Below are positions 1 through 6,045 of a stretch of 10,389 nt of DNA, one piece after another. Each line of letters starts with the position of its first letter. Position 1 is the stretch's first letter. The notes under the pieces were generated by a model. The model was not told the origin of the DNA. It did not search any database and worked only from the letters and a program-made list of their open reading frames with translations. The stretch comes from Proteobacteria bacterium UBA4457. GTDB taxonomy: Bacteria > Pseudomonadota > Gammaproteobacteria > Ga0077536. The stretch spans positions 1 through 10,389 of the forward strand of contig DGOV01000119.1 of the NCBI GenBank assembly GCA_002390205.1. Reading direction: 5' to 3'. The position numbers and the translations under genes are program-made.

Positions 1-6
1 CGCTTC

Positions 7-24
7 ATGACAGTTTGATGAACT
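7..24 (-). promoter_or_regulatory. Pho-box-like site facing left out of the window
   Basis: Read on the minus strand this is AGTTCATCAAACTGTCAT. It matches 14 of 18 positions of the PhoB box consensus CTGTCATAWAWCTGTCAY, and the second 7-bp half (CTGTCAT) is perfect. The plus strand shares TGACA(G/A)TTTGATGA with the site upstream of the porin at 1523-1540. Its orientation suggests it serves a minus-strand gene lying left of position 1, which cannot be seen. PhoB binding is an inference from the motif only. Confidence 0.4.
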
Positions 25-96
25 CTAGAAGCGGATATGCCTGGCCGAGATAGAAACCAAATGGTTCTTTTTTGTTCTCGCAACTGACACATCGAT

Positions 97-131
97 AAAA
101 AAATGGACCTCGGAAAACATTACCGAGACCC
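97..131 (-). terminator. Rho-independent terminator of the porin gene
   Basis: On the minus strand GGGTCTCGG is followed by a 9-nt loop and then CCGAGGTCC. This gives a 9-bp stem with two G-U wobbles, followed by A and seven T. It begins about 24 bp after the porin stop codon. A run of six T lies on the opposite side (132-137), so it could work in both directions. On the plus strand, however, the two wobble pairs become C-A mismatches, so termination should favour the porin transcript. Confidence 0.85.
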
Positions 132-154
132 TTTTTTCACATAAATCGCTTCTG

Positions 155-1420
155 TTAGAACTTAACCTTAAGATCTAATTGTAAGATATCTTGGTTAACA
201 TTCTTCACTGGATCTTCAGTAGCATAATAATCAAGACCTACTGAAACACGCTTGTTGATTTTATATCCAACAGCTATTTCATGACCCTTGATTCCTGTGT
301 CGCCACCGAAACGATCCGAATCAGGGAGAAAATCTGGCACTGCATTATGATCAACATCAGCGTACAAATACTTCATCTTGAATTTTCCGATTGAATACTT
401 GAAGCCAGCAATCCAAGCCGTGTCTTCATTAGTATTTGTTTCATAGTTGTTGATGTATTCACCGACTATAGCAAATTTACCAGCGCCTACTTTTGTGCCA
501 ATCTCGGCAGCCAAGTTAAATGAACCTAGATTATTGTCCGTATTAGTCTCGCCAGCCCCTGTGTAGTCAGAGCTTCCAGCGGATTTCATTTTGCCAAAAG
601 TGTAGACTGTGCCGGCTACCTTACCGTACATATTTCCAGATTTAAATTTCGTTCCAAGCTGACCATATCCCATGTGCGAATCGTGATCACCACCCGTTGA
701 AGTCTTATCTTCCTCTAATACTAAGATACCTGCATTCAGCCAAAGAGGGCCGCCCTTAGGAGCGAAGCTCATTGCGACACCTTCAGGGTTGATATCACCA
801 TCCCACATTACATCAGTTGGCGCCCAAAGATATTTTTTACGCTTAAATTTACCAGCAACTGCCTTCAACCCAGTGTTCCCATGAGTATACTGCGCATAAG
901 CGTAGTCTAGTTGAATGCCCTTAGTCGAAAATGCGTCTTGCATAGTTTGATTTGTAGAACGCGGATCACTTCCACCAGACGCCAGACCAGCACCCACTTC
1001 CCAATTGGAGATAGGTTTAGCAATGACGCCTAGTCGATAACGAATTCGTCCCCGACTTCTATCGTCTTTAGCATCTTTGGACTCAAACTGGTAACGAGTT
1101 CGGATATCGCCTTTGACCTTAACTTTCTCAGCCCATTTCACCTTCTTAAGGGATTTCTTGGTCTTTTTCTCTAATTGGCTCAATTTCTTTTCTATGCCAG
1201 CTACCTTTTCCGGTGCCACCACAGAAGCCTTCTCATGGTCCGCGGATGCAGCTCCCTTTAATATCGAATACTCATCAGATGTGATAGTCCCTTTATCAAC
1301 CAACACTTTCAATAAATCAAAAAGAGCTTCGTTAGAAGCGCTTACAGATATAGAAAAGGTAGATAACGTAAAAAACACTGCCGAAATTAACACCGCCAAA
1401 CGTATTTTAATAAAATTCAC
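155..1420 (-). CDS. Outer-membrane putative porin, probably phosphate-regulated
   Basis: This 421-residue beta-barrel porin should form a passive channel for small solutes in the outer membrane. Residues 1-28 form a signal peptide (basic start, hydrophobic core, SVSA before the cut). Residues about 30-55 form the short helical segment seen at the N-terminus of 'putative porin' family members (FDLLKVLVDKG...DEYSILK). Residues 72-100 are Lys-rich and coiled-coil-like. From about 102 alternating strands (KVKGDIRTRYQFE, RSRGRIRYRLGV) run to a terminal Phe (LDLKVKF), the usual signal for outer-membrane insertion. The chosen start is GTG at 1420, with AGAGGA six bases upstream and a normal signal peptide following. 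A TTG start at 1483 would add 21 residues in front of the signal peptide and has no ribosome site. The gene stands alone with its own terminator and a Pho-box-like promoter, so induction by low phosphate is plausible. The solute is unknown; an anion or phosphate channel is only an inference from the regulation. Confidence 0.85.
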   Translation of the reverse strand: MNFIKIRLAVLISAVFFTLSTFSISVSASNEALFDLLKVLVDKGTITSDEYSILKGAASADHEKASVVAPEKVAGIEKKLSQLEKKTKKSLKKVKWAEKVKVKGDIRTRYQFESKDAKDDRSRGRIRYRLGVIAKPISNWEVGAGLASGGSDPRSTNQTMQDAFSTKGIQLDYAYAQYTHGNTGLKAVAGKFKRKKYLWAPTDVMWDGDINPEGVAMSFAPKGGPLWLNAGILVLEEDKTSTGGDHDSHMGYGQLGTKFKSGNMYGKVAGTVYTFGKMKSAGSSDYTGAGETNTDNNLGSFNLAAEIGTKVGAGKFAIVGEYINNYETNTNEDTAWIAGFKYSIGKFKMKYLYADVDHNAVPDFLPDSDRFGGDTGIKGHEIAVGYKINKRVSVGLDYYATEDPVKNVNQDILQLDLKVKF

Positions 1421-1426
1421 GATTAG

Positions 1427-1432
1427 TCCTCT
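1427..1432 (-). promoter_or_regulatory. Ribosome binding site fixing the porin GTG start
   Basis: On the minus strand AGAGGA lies six bases before GTG at 1418-1420. It decides the start, because the longer reading from TTG 1483 has no comparable site and would bury the signal peptide. Confidence 0.75.
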
Positions 1433-1457
1433 AACTTTAATTGTTTCCCAAAAACCG

Positions 1458-1480
1458 AAAACCCAACATAGTTGGTTTTT
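1458..1480 (-). promoter_or_regulatory. Dyad / leader hairpin in the porin 5' region
   Basis: CCAAC-ATA-GTTGG is a perfect inverted repeat, extended after one mismatch by AAAA/TTTT on the flanks. It lies between the predicted porin promoter and the GTG start, so it would be part of the mRNA leader. The right half, CATAGTTGG, occurs again at 1568-1576 on the other side of the Pho-box-like site. It may be an operator half-site, an mRNA-stabilising hairpin or a weak attenuator; the sequence does not decide between these. Confidence 0.4.
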
Positions 1481-1506
1481 CAATCACATATTTTTATTAC
1501 CGGCAC

Positions 1507-1547
1507 AACATAATTAGTTTTTGTGACAATTTGATGACGGATGACAA
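1507..1547 (-). promoter_or_regulatory. Porin promoter with Pho-box-like site
   Basis: On the minus strand CCGTCATCAAATTGTCAC (1523-1540) matches 15 of 18 positions of the PhoB box consensus CTGTCATAWAWCTGTCAY. The two halves are 11 bp apart as required, and a further TTGTCAT half-site abuts it (1541-1547). Ten bases downstream is TATGTT (1507-1512), a 4/6 match to a -10 hexamer at the spacing typical of PhoB-activated promoters, with no proper -35. Transcription would start near 1500, giving a leader of about 80 nt. Confidence 0.55.
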
Positions 1548-1703
1548 AAGTTTAACTAACCGCCAGGCATAGTTGGATTTAAAAAAATAGTAAAAACCCA
1601 GCGTAACGACATCATCTAAATCAGTGAGTCAGCCTATACAAACGCTAAGTTTTATATCTTCTCACCACTTATTAATGAAAACATCGCACTCATATTCTCC
1701 GTA

Positions 1704-2042
1704 ATGTTTTCATCATCTTTGTATGCAGATTGGACGGAGATGAGTAAAAATACGAGTGGAACCGCCTATGTAGATTTTGAGAGAACAAGAAAACACGATG
1801 GGTATGTTTACTATTGGTATTTAGGTGATTACGCCAAACCCACTGAGTTAGGTCATTTGTCGAGTAAAAGTTATCGACAAGGTGATTGCAAGTTATTTAG
1901 GTTTAAGGGTTTGAGTTTTTCCTTTCATAAAGAACCGATGGGTGGTGGAAATGGTGATGTCGAGGAACCAGATACAGAATGGACTTATCCTTCTCCTAAC
2001 TCGTCTTTCGAAACTGTCTTAAAGAAAGTCTGTAATCGGTAA
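1704..2042 (+). CDS. Surface-adhesin E-like small secreted protein, 5' end probably damaged
   Basis: This 112-residue reading frame shows the pattern of the surface-adhesin protein E-like family: an early Trp (W10), a YVD strand (22-24), a middle YWYLGDY (37-43), a DC pair (61-62), a Gly-rich turn (MGGGNGD, 79-85), a late W-x-x-P, and a Cys near the end (C110). C62 and C110 could form a disulfide in the periplasm. ATG 1704 gives only a stump of a signal peptide (MFSSSLYA) and has no ribosome site. The frame is open upstream to a stop at 1617 but holds no ATG, GTG, TTG or CTG. One base out of frame is ATG 1675. With one more A in the A4 run at 1678-1681 it would read MKNIALIFSVMFSSSLYA, a textbook signal peptide. 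The gene is therefore either frameshifted, mis-sequenced or started at a rare codon (ATT 1671). The family call rests on pattern recognition; adhesive function is not shown. Confidence 0.65.
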   Translation: MFSSSLYADWTEMSKNTSGTAYVDFERTRKHDGYVYYWYLGDYAKPTELGHLSSKSYRQGDCKLFRFKGLSFSFHKEPMGGGNGDVEEPDTEWTYPSPNSSFETVLKKVCNR

Positions 2043-2270
2043 GTCTAACTTCTGGTCTATCTGTTTGAGGTTTGCAAAGGTTACAGTCTCAACAAGTCTT
2101 ACAGGTGTTATTAGTCCTCTTCGTCCATAAATGCGAAGTAGTCTGCATACCCCCCTTGTTCTGCAAAGTATATTTTTAATCCCGTAACCTGGTCTTAACC
2201 AATAGCACCTATATTCAGTGGGTGTTGGTGGTTTAACTATGTCTAAATTAAATACAAGGAGATATACAAG
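2043..2270. other. Intergenic stretch with a possible gene scrap
   Basis: No convincing gene or terminator was found here. On the minus strand a 27-codon frame (2111-2194), flanked by stops, reads DQVTGLKIYFAEQGGYADYF and ends AFMDEED-stop. It looks protein-like but has no start codon or ribosome site, so it could be the tail of a decayed gene or chance. The last 15 bases form the leader of the 95-aa gene that follows. Confidence 0.3.
2256..2268 (+). promoter_or_regulatory. Very strong, phage-like ribosome binding site
   Basis: AAGGAGATATACA, ending two bases before ATG 2271, contains a full AAGGAG core with a 9-base spacer. The 13 bases are the same as the corresponding part of the T7 gene 10 leader as I remember it. 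None of the neighbouring genes has a site this strong. It supports ATG 2271 as a true start. Confidence 0.6.
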
Positions 2271-2558
2271 ATGTATTATGAAGATGAACTACTTGAAATG
2301 CAGGCGATGGTAGAGAGGAGACTTGATGCTGAGGGATGGTCCGTACCAAACGTAAGAGAGAGAATTGTGTCTGCAATACTAAAAAGATACTTAAACGAAC
2401 TCATTGAGATGGGTGGTGGTTGTGTGAAAGACGAAGCATTTACGTCTGAAATACTAAAAAGACACTTAAACGCACTCATTGAGATGGGTGGTGGTTGTAC
2501 AGAAGACGAAGCATACAGACTAACAAGAACTATTATAAGAGACGCAGAAAAATCTTAA
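2271..2558 (+). CDS. Hypothetical 95-aa protein with internal 25-aa duplication
   Basis: I do not recognise this protein. It is small, acidic and probably helical and cytoplasmic, with no signal peptide or membrane segment. Residues 36-60 and 61-85 are a tandem repeat: both copies contain ILKR(Y/H)LN(E/A)LIEMGGGC followed by (V/T)(K/E)DEA. Each unit carries one Cys in GGGC. The N-terminal part (residues 1-35) is not obviously repeated. A full AAGGAG ribosome site makes expression believable despite the short length. The gene is convergent with the SDR gene, with nine bases between the stop codons and no clear terminator. The A-rich composition, phage-like ribosome site and lack of functional link to either neighbour suggest an acquired cargo gene, but no integrase or repeats flank it. 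Confidence 0.6.
   Translation: MYYEDELLEMQAMVERRLDAEGWSVPNVRERIVSAILKRYLNELIEMGGGCVKDEAFTSEILKRHLNALIEMGGGCTEDEAYRLTRTIIRDAEKS
2375..2524 (+). repeat. 75-bp in-frame tandem duplication
   Basis: Copy 1 is 2375-2449 and copy 2 is 2450-2524, with a period of exactly 75 bp (25 codons). Over the first 65 bp the copies differ at six positions, four of them clustered in the codons after GGGC. The remaining 10 bp of each unit are unlike each other. The high nucleotide identity points to a fairly recent duplication that kept the reading frame. Confidence 0.9.
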
Positions 2559-2567
2559 AAAGTTTTT

Positions 2568-3353
2568 CTATTGGCGTGCAACTGTGCCTCCATCAATAGG
2601 CAAGATTACTCCATTACAATAACTCGCTTCATCTGAAGCTAAGTAAAGGCATCCATAAGCCATTTCCTCAGGGGTTCCAGCTCGCCCCATAGGAGTCATC
2701 GAGTCGGCCACAGCTTCATCGTCAAATATATTCATTACATCTGCGATCATTGGTGTATCCGTGTAGCCAGGGCAGACACAATTTGTCCTCACTCCTTTCT
2801 TGCCATACGAATTAGCCATCGCTCGAGTCAAATTAATAACGCCACCTTTTGCCGAACAATATGTATGGGCTGTCTGCATCCCAACGATACCTGAAATACT
2901 AGCCACATTAACGATAGATCCTTTTGCCGCCGGAAGCATATGCTGCAGAACACCATGACACATGTAATAACAGGCATTCAAATTAATACCGATCACTTCA
3001 TGCCATTTTTCTGGAGGAGTATTGGCGATGTCATTCATAGAGTCGGCACTAGTATGACTCCAGCTCCATCCAACACTTGCCGCATGTACCAAACAATCCA
3101 CCCGACCATATTTCTCGATTGTCTCAGAAATAACTCGCTCAGCATCTTCTAAGACTGAAAGATCTGCTGGGACAACACTCCCCTCCCCTCCATCACTCGT
3201 CACTTTATGAAGAGTCTCCTCCAATGCATCCTGTCTACGACCACACCCAACTACCGTCGAACCTTCAGAAGAAAAAAGCTCCATACATGCTCTGCCAATC
3301 CCCGAACCTGCTCCTGTGATAATCGTCACTTTGTTATTCATTCTATCTGGCAT
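2568..3353 (-). CDS. SDR family NAD(P)-dependent oxidoreductase
   Basis: This 261-residue classical short-chain dehydrogenase should interconvert a hydroxyl and a keto group using NAD(P). TGAGSGIG (13-20) is the cofactor-binding glycine motif and D64 (PADLS) the adenine contact. N124 (GINLNA), S152 (NVAS), Y165 and K169 (YCSAK) form the catalytic tetrad, and PG at 195-196 precedes the substrate lid. The usual NNAG motif is HAAS (90-93), followed by a longer loop than normal (about 94-114, Trp- and Ser-rich). C40-R39 after the second strand (GCGRR) suggests a preference for NADP, which is an inference. ATG 3353 has AAGGAA seven bases upstream. It is the last gene of the operon, 49 bp after the thiolase, so a 3-hydroxyacyl-CoA or alcohol/ketone substrate in the same pathway is likely. 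The exact substrate cannot be read from the sequence. Confidence 0.88.
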   Translation of the reverse strand: MPDRMNNKVTIITGAGSGIGRACMELFSSEGSTVVGCGRRQDALEETLHKVTSDGGEGSVVPADLSVLEDAERVISETIEKYGRVDCLVHAASVGWSWSHTSADSMNDIANTPPEKWHEVIGINLNACYYMCHGVLQHMLPAAKGSIVNVASISGIVGMQTAHTYCSAKGGVINLTRAMANSYGKKGVRTNCVCPGYTDTPMIADVMNIFDDEAVADSMTPMGRAGTPEEMAYGCLYLASDEASYCNGVILPIDGGTVARQ

Positions 3354-3402
3354 ATCGTTCTTCCTTATTTACTGAATTAAGTGAATGCATACGCAGAAAT
3401 AA

Positions 3403-4575
3403 TCAGGACAGTCGTTCGATCAAAGTCGCGTTAGCCATACCGCCGCTTTCACACATGGTAACCAACCCATATCGACCACCAGAATCTTCCAACACCCGAA
3501 GGAGATTTGCAATTAATCTACCGCCCGACGCTCCGACTGGATGACCTAAAGCTATAGCGCCACCATAAACATTTAATTTTTCGGGATCTGTATCCAACTC
3601 TTTTTGCCAAGCAAGTGGTACAGAGGCGAATGCCTCATTAACTTCATAAGCATCAATGTCACGGAGGTTCAATCCGGCCCGCTTTAAAAGTTTTTGTGTC
3701 GCTGGGATGACAGCTGTTAACATCATAATCGGATCATCTCCAACAACCGCGAAATGAGAAATAGCGGCACGAGGCTTCAAGTTCAAGCTCACAGCCAACT
3801 TCTCTTCCATAATCAACATTGCGCTAGCACCATCACTAACAGGACTTGAGCTACCCGCGGTGACGCTCCAAGAAATTTCAGGAAACCGTTTGTAAGCTAG
3901 CTCATCAATAAATGCTGGATCCAAACTCGCTAATTTATCTATAGTGGTATTAGCTCGTAAACTCTCGTCTTGCAGATCAACTCTACTTTGGCCATCGATA
4001 GTCACCATATCGTTTACACGCCTGACATCTGAAGCAGCCCTTTTATGAGATCGTAAGGAAAATTTATCGAGGTCTTCTCTACTAAGATTCCAGCGAGCTG
4101 CTATAAGCTCAGCGGAAATACCTTGACGAATCATTCCCTCAGGATAGCGAGAATGGAACATACTACCCTCATTATCCTTTCCCATTCGGTTTGCTTTCAT
4201 AGGAACGGTACTCATCATTTCAACGCCACCGGCTATCACAGCATCATAAGCTCCCGCTATAACTCCTTGAGCGGCAAAATCCATCGCTTGTTGCGCAGAA
4301 CCACACTTCCGGTCCAGAGTGACGGCAGCGGCGGTTTCAGGTAACCCTGCAGCTAAAGCCGCTTGACGGCCAACGTTACCAGATTGCTCACCAACCTGGA
4401 TCACGCACCCGCTAATCACATCCTCAATCAACTGAGGATCAACGTCGGTACGATGAATAAGTTCAGCAAGAACCTGAGCATAAAGATCTACGGGATGAAC
4501 TGAAGCTAGTAGACCTCCCTCACGTCCTTTACCAAAGGGCGATCTAACAACATCAATAATAACCGCTCTACGCAT
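3403..4575 (-). CDS. Thiolase (acetyl-CoA acyltransferase family)
   Basis: This 390-residue full-length thiolase catalyses CoA-dependent cleavage (or formation) of 3-ketoacyl-CoA. The nucleophile C91 lies in LDRKCGSAQQA, NEAF is at 313-316, and H345 is in GGAIALGHPVGASG (338-351). The second catalytic cysteine is C375. There the usual C-x-G-G-G loop reads CESGGM, so Ser replaces the Gly two residues after the Cys. SSPVSDGA (243-250) is the standard CoA-side motif. The length fits degradative or biosynthetic homotetrameric thiolases. ATG 4575 is six bases after the carboxyltransferase stop, with only a weak ribosome site, which suggests translational coupling. In this operon it would cleave the beta-keto acid CoA ester made downstream of the carboxylase; that role is inferred. 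Confidence 0.92.
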   Translation of the reverse strand: MRRAVIIDVVRSPFGKGREGGLLASVHPVDLYAQVLAELIHRTDVDPQLIEDVISGCVIQVGEQSGNVGRQAALAAGLPETAAAVTLDRKCGSAQQAMDFAAQGVIAGAYDAVIAGGVEMMSTVPMKANRMGKDNEGSMFHSRYPEGMIRQGISAELIAARWNLSREDLDKFSLRSHKRAASDVRRVNDMVTIDGQSRVDLQDESLRANTTIDKLASLDPAFIDELAYKRFPEISWSVTAGSSSPVSDGASAMLIMEEKLAVSLNLKPRAAISHFAVVGDDPIMMLTAVIPATQKLLKRAGLNLRDIDAYEVNEAFASVPLAWQKELDTDPEKLNVYGGAIALGHPVGASGGRLIANLLRVLEDSGGRYGLVTMCESGGMANATLIERLS

Positions 4576-4581
4576 CAGTTC

Positions 4582-6039
4582 TTAGCCGCGCTTCAACGTC
4601 ATTTCAAAGTCATCACTAATCACTTGTACTAAAGGGGATTGAGCAATCTTCATTAGCTTGGAAACCTCCTGCAGTTCAGGAGAAGACAAGTAAGAGTAGG
4701 TCGTTCGCACCGGCCCACTTTTGCGCATTTCCTCAAGTCCTTCACCTGGAACTAGTGCTCTCAAGATTAGTTCGTCATCGTCATCAGTCCCGTACTCAGC
4801 CCGCAAATCTTCGATCGATGGCTGCGGGGGCGGACTCGCAACAACTTGTTTAGCCCGTGGAGATGACATGATGATATCTTTAATATTGGGATCTATTGGC
4901 CCCGCGGTCTCCCCGTAAAAACCAGCTGCATACTGAATAACCTCATCAGGAATAGAAGAATATCTTTTCCCAGTAACAATGTTCAGAACAGCCTGCGTGC
5001 CTACTAACTGACTAAAAGGGGTCGCCATTCCTGGGTAACCAAGTTCTTTCCTGACAGCCGCCGTCTCTTTTAAGACATCATCAAGCCGATCACTCATGCC
5101 ATTTTGAACCAATTGAGCCTTGAGAGTCCCCACCATCCCACCAGGGACTTGGTGCTGTATAGACAAAACATCATATTCAGCATGTTGGTTAACAAGAAAA
5201 CCAGCGGCTTCCCCAACTTTTTCAAAATGATCTGACACTGGTGCAAAGAGATCTGTATCTAAGTTATGAGTATGCCCGAGTAGCTCAACGTTTTTGGCCA
5301 TTGACTCGACAGATGGTACTGAGGGACCGTTCGCCATCGACTTAACTGCCGTGTGCAAAATAGTGGCCCCAAGGTCAATAGCATCAAGATAAGCCTTTGC
5401 TGATTGACCCAGCAAATTATTAGAATGAAATTCTATTGGTTTCCCATGAGATTTAGCTTTGATTGCCGGCAAAAGAGTAGATAGCCGCTCCTTCTCAAGC
5501 ACGCCCGCGGTGTCATAAAGTAAAAGTGTATCTATATCTTCTGATGCGGCGAGCTTATTAGCTTTGTCAGCATAATAATCATCAGTATGGACAGGGCTCA
5601 GCGTAAACATGATCGCACCTGCAACCTCGCTACCAAACTCTTTAGCAACTTTTGCCAAACGCAAAGTTTTATCAATATTAAACAACACATCATAAATCCA
5701 ATAACTTCTCACGCCATGAACATTGAGTTGACGCATCCAGGAATCCATCAGAGAGTCAGGAGTCACTCCAAATGTGACTGAAGCATTCGACCTCATCCCT
5801 GCCCTTATAGGCGTTCTTGGCATCGAGTTAACTAAAAGATCTAAGCCTTCCCAAGGGTTCTCATAGCAATACTTAATCAAGCATTCAAACATTGATGACC
5901 CCGTCAGGTCGATCACGCTATAACCGGTCCTATCAATCATAGGCGCTACCGGAAGAGCCATTCCAGCCTGCATCCTCATACCCCAAAGGCTTTGCTGCCC
6001 ATCTCTCATTGTTTCATCAAGAAATTGTATATGTGCCAT
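4582..6039 (-). CDS. Biotin-dependent carboxyltransferase subunit, pyruvate-carboxylase-like, altered metal site
   Basis: This 485-residue stand-alone carboxyltransferase belongs to the pyruvate carboxylase / oxaloacetate decarboxylase alpha group (HMGL-like TIM barrel plus conserved C-terminal domain). It would move CO2 from carboxybiotin on the carrier protein to an acceptor. The barrel opens with DETMRDGQQS (8-17), keeping the metal-binding Asp (D13). SPVHTDDYY (148-156) and QHQVPGGMVGTLKAQL (295-310) through GYPGMATPFSQLVGTQAVLN (334-353) are textbook. The position of the carboxylated lysine (normally KD-x-AG) is Y175 in YDTAG (175-179). The metal-ligand pair H-x-H is H205-S-N207. The PWERL-type arginine is G65 in PWEGL. 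These changes mean that metal binding or substrate differ from pyruvate carboxylase. No biotinyl domain is attached; the carrier is encoded two genes upstream. GAGGAA at the end of the biotin carboxylase gene serves as the ribosome site. Confidence 0.85.
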   Translation of the reverse strand: MAHIQFLDETMRDGQQSLWGMRMQAGMALPVAPMIDRTGYSVIDLTGSSMFECLIKYCYENPWEGLDLLVNSMPRTPIRAGMRSNASVTFGVTPDSLMDSWMRQLNVHGVRSYWIYDVLFNIDKTLRLAKVAKEFGSEVAGAIMFTLSPVHTDDYYADKANKLAASEDIDTLLLYDTAGVLEKERLSTLLPAIKAKSHGKPIEFHSNNLLGQSAKAYLDAIDLGATILHTAVKSMANGPSVPSVESMAKNVELLGHTHNLDTDLFAPVSDHFEKVGEAAGFLVNQHAEYDVLSIQHQVPGGMVGTLKAQLVQNGMSDRLDDVLKETAAVRKELGYPGMATPFSQLVGTQAVLNIVTGKRYSSIPDEVIQYAAGFYGETAGPIDPNIKDIIMSSPRAKQVVASPPPQPSIEDLRAEYGTDDDDELILRALVPGEGLEEMRKSGPVRTTYSYLSSPELQEVSKLMKIAQSPLVQVISDDFEMTLKRG

Positions 6040-6045
6040 ATTTGA

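Noticed and set aside
50..75. AACC/GGTT dyad followed by T6 on the plus strand as a terminator
   Set aside because: The stem is only four to five pairs with a tiny loop, and no plus-strand gene ends upstream in view.
1421..1483. N-terminal extension of the porin from TTG 1483
   Set aside because: It has no ribosome site, would place 21 residues before a normal signal peptide, and overlaps the leader dyad; GTG 1420 has AGAGGA at the right distance.
1113..1517. 134-codon plus-strand open frame opposite the porin N-terminus
   Set aside because: It is antisense to a well-supported gene with no family resemblance; composition shadow.
2239..2313. Short frame from ATG 2239 (MSKLNTRRYTRC...) overlapping the 95-aa gene start
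   Set aside because: Only 24 codons, no ribosome site and out of frame; the AAGGAG site clearly serves ATG 2271.
2552..2567. AAAAAGTTTTT between the convergent stop codons as a bidirectional terminator
   Set aside because: It has no GC stem and no loop, so it is too weak to call.
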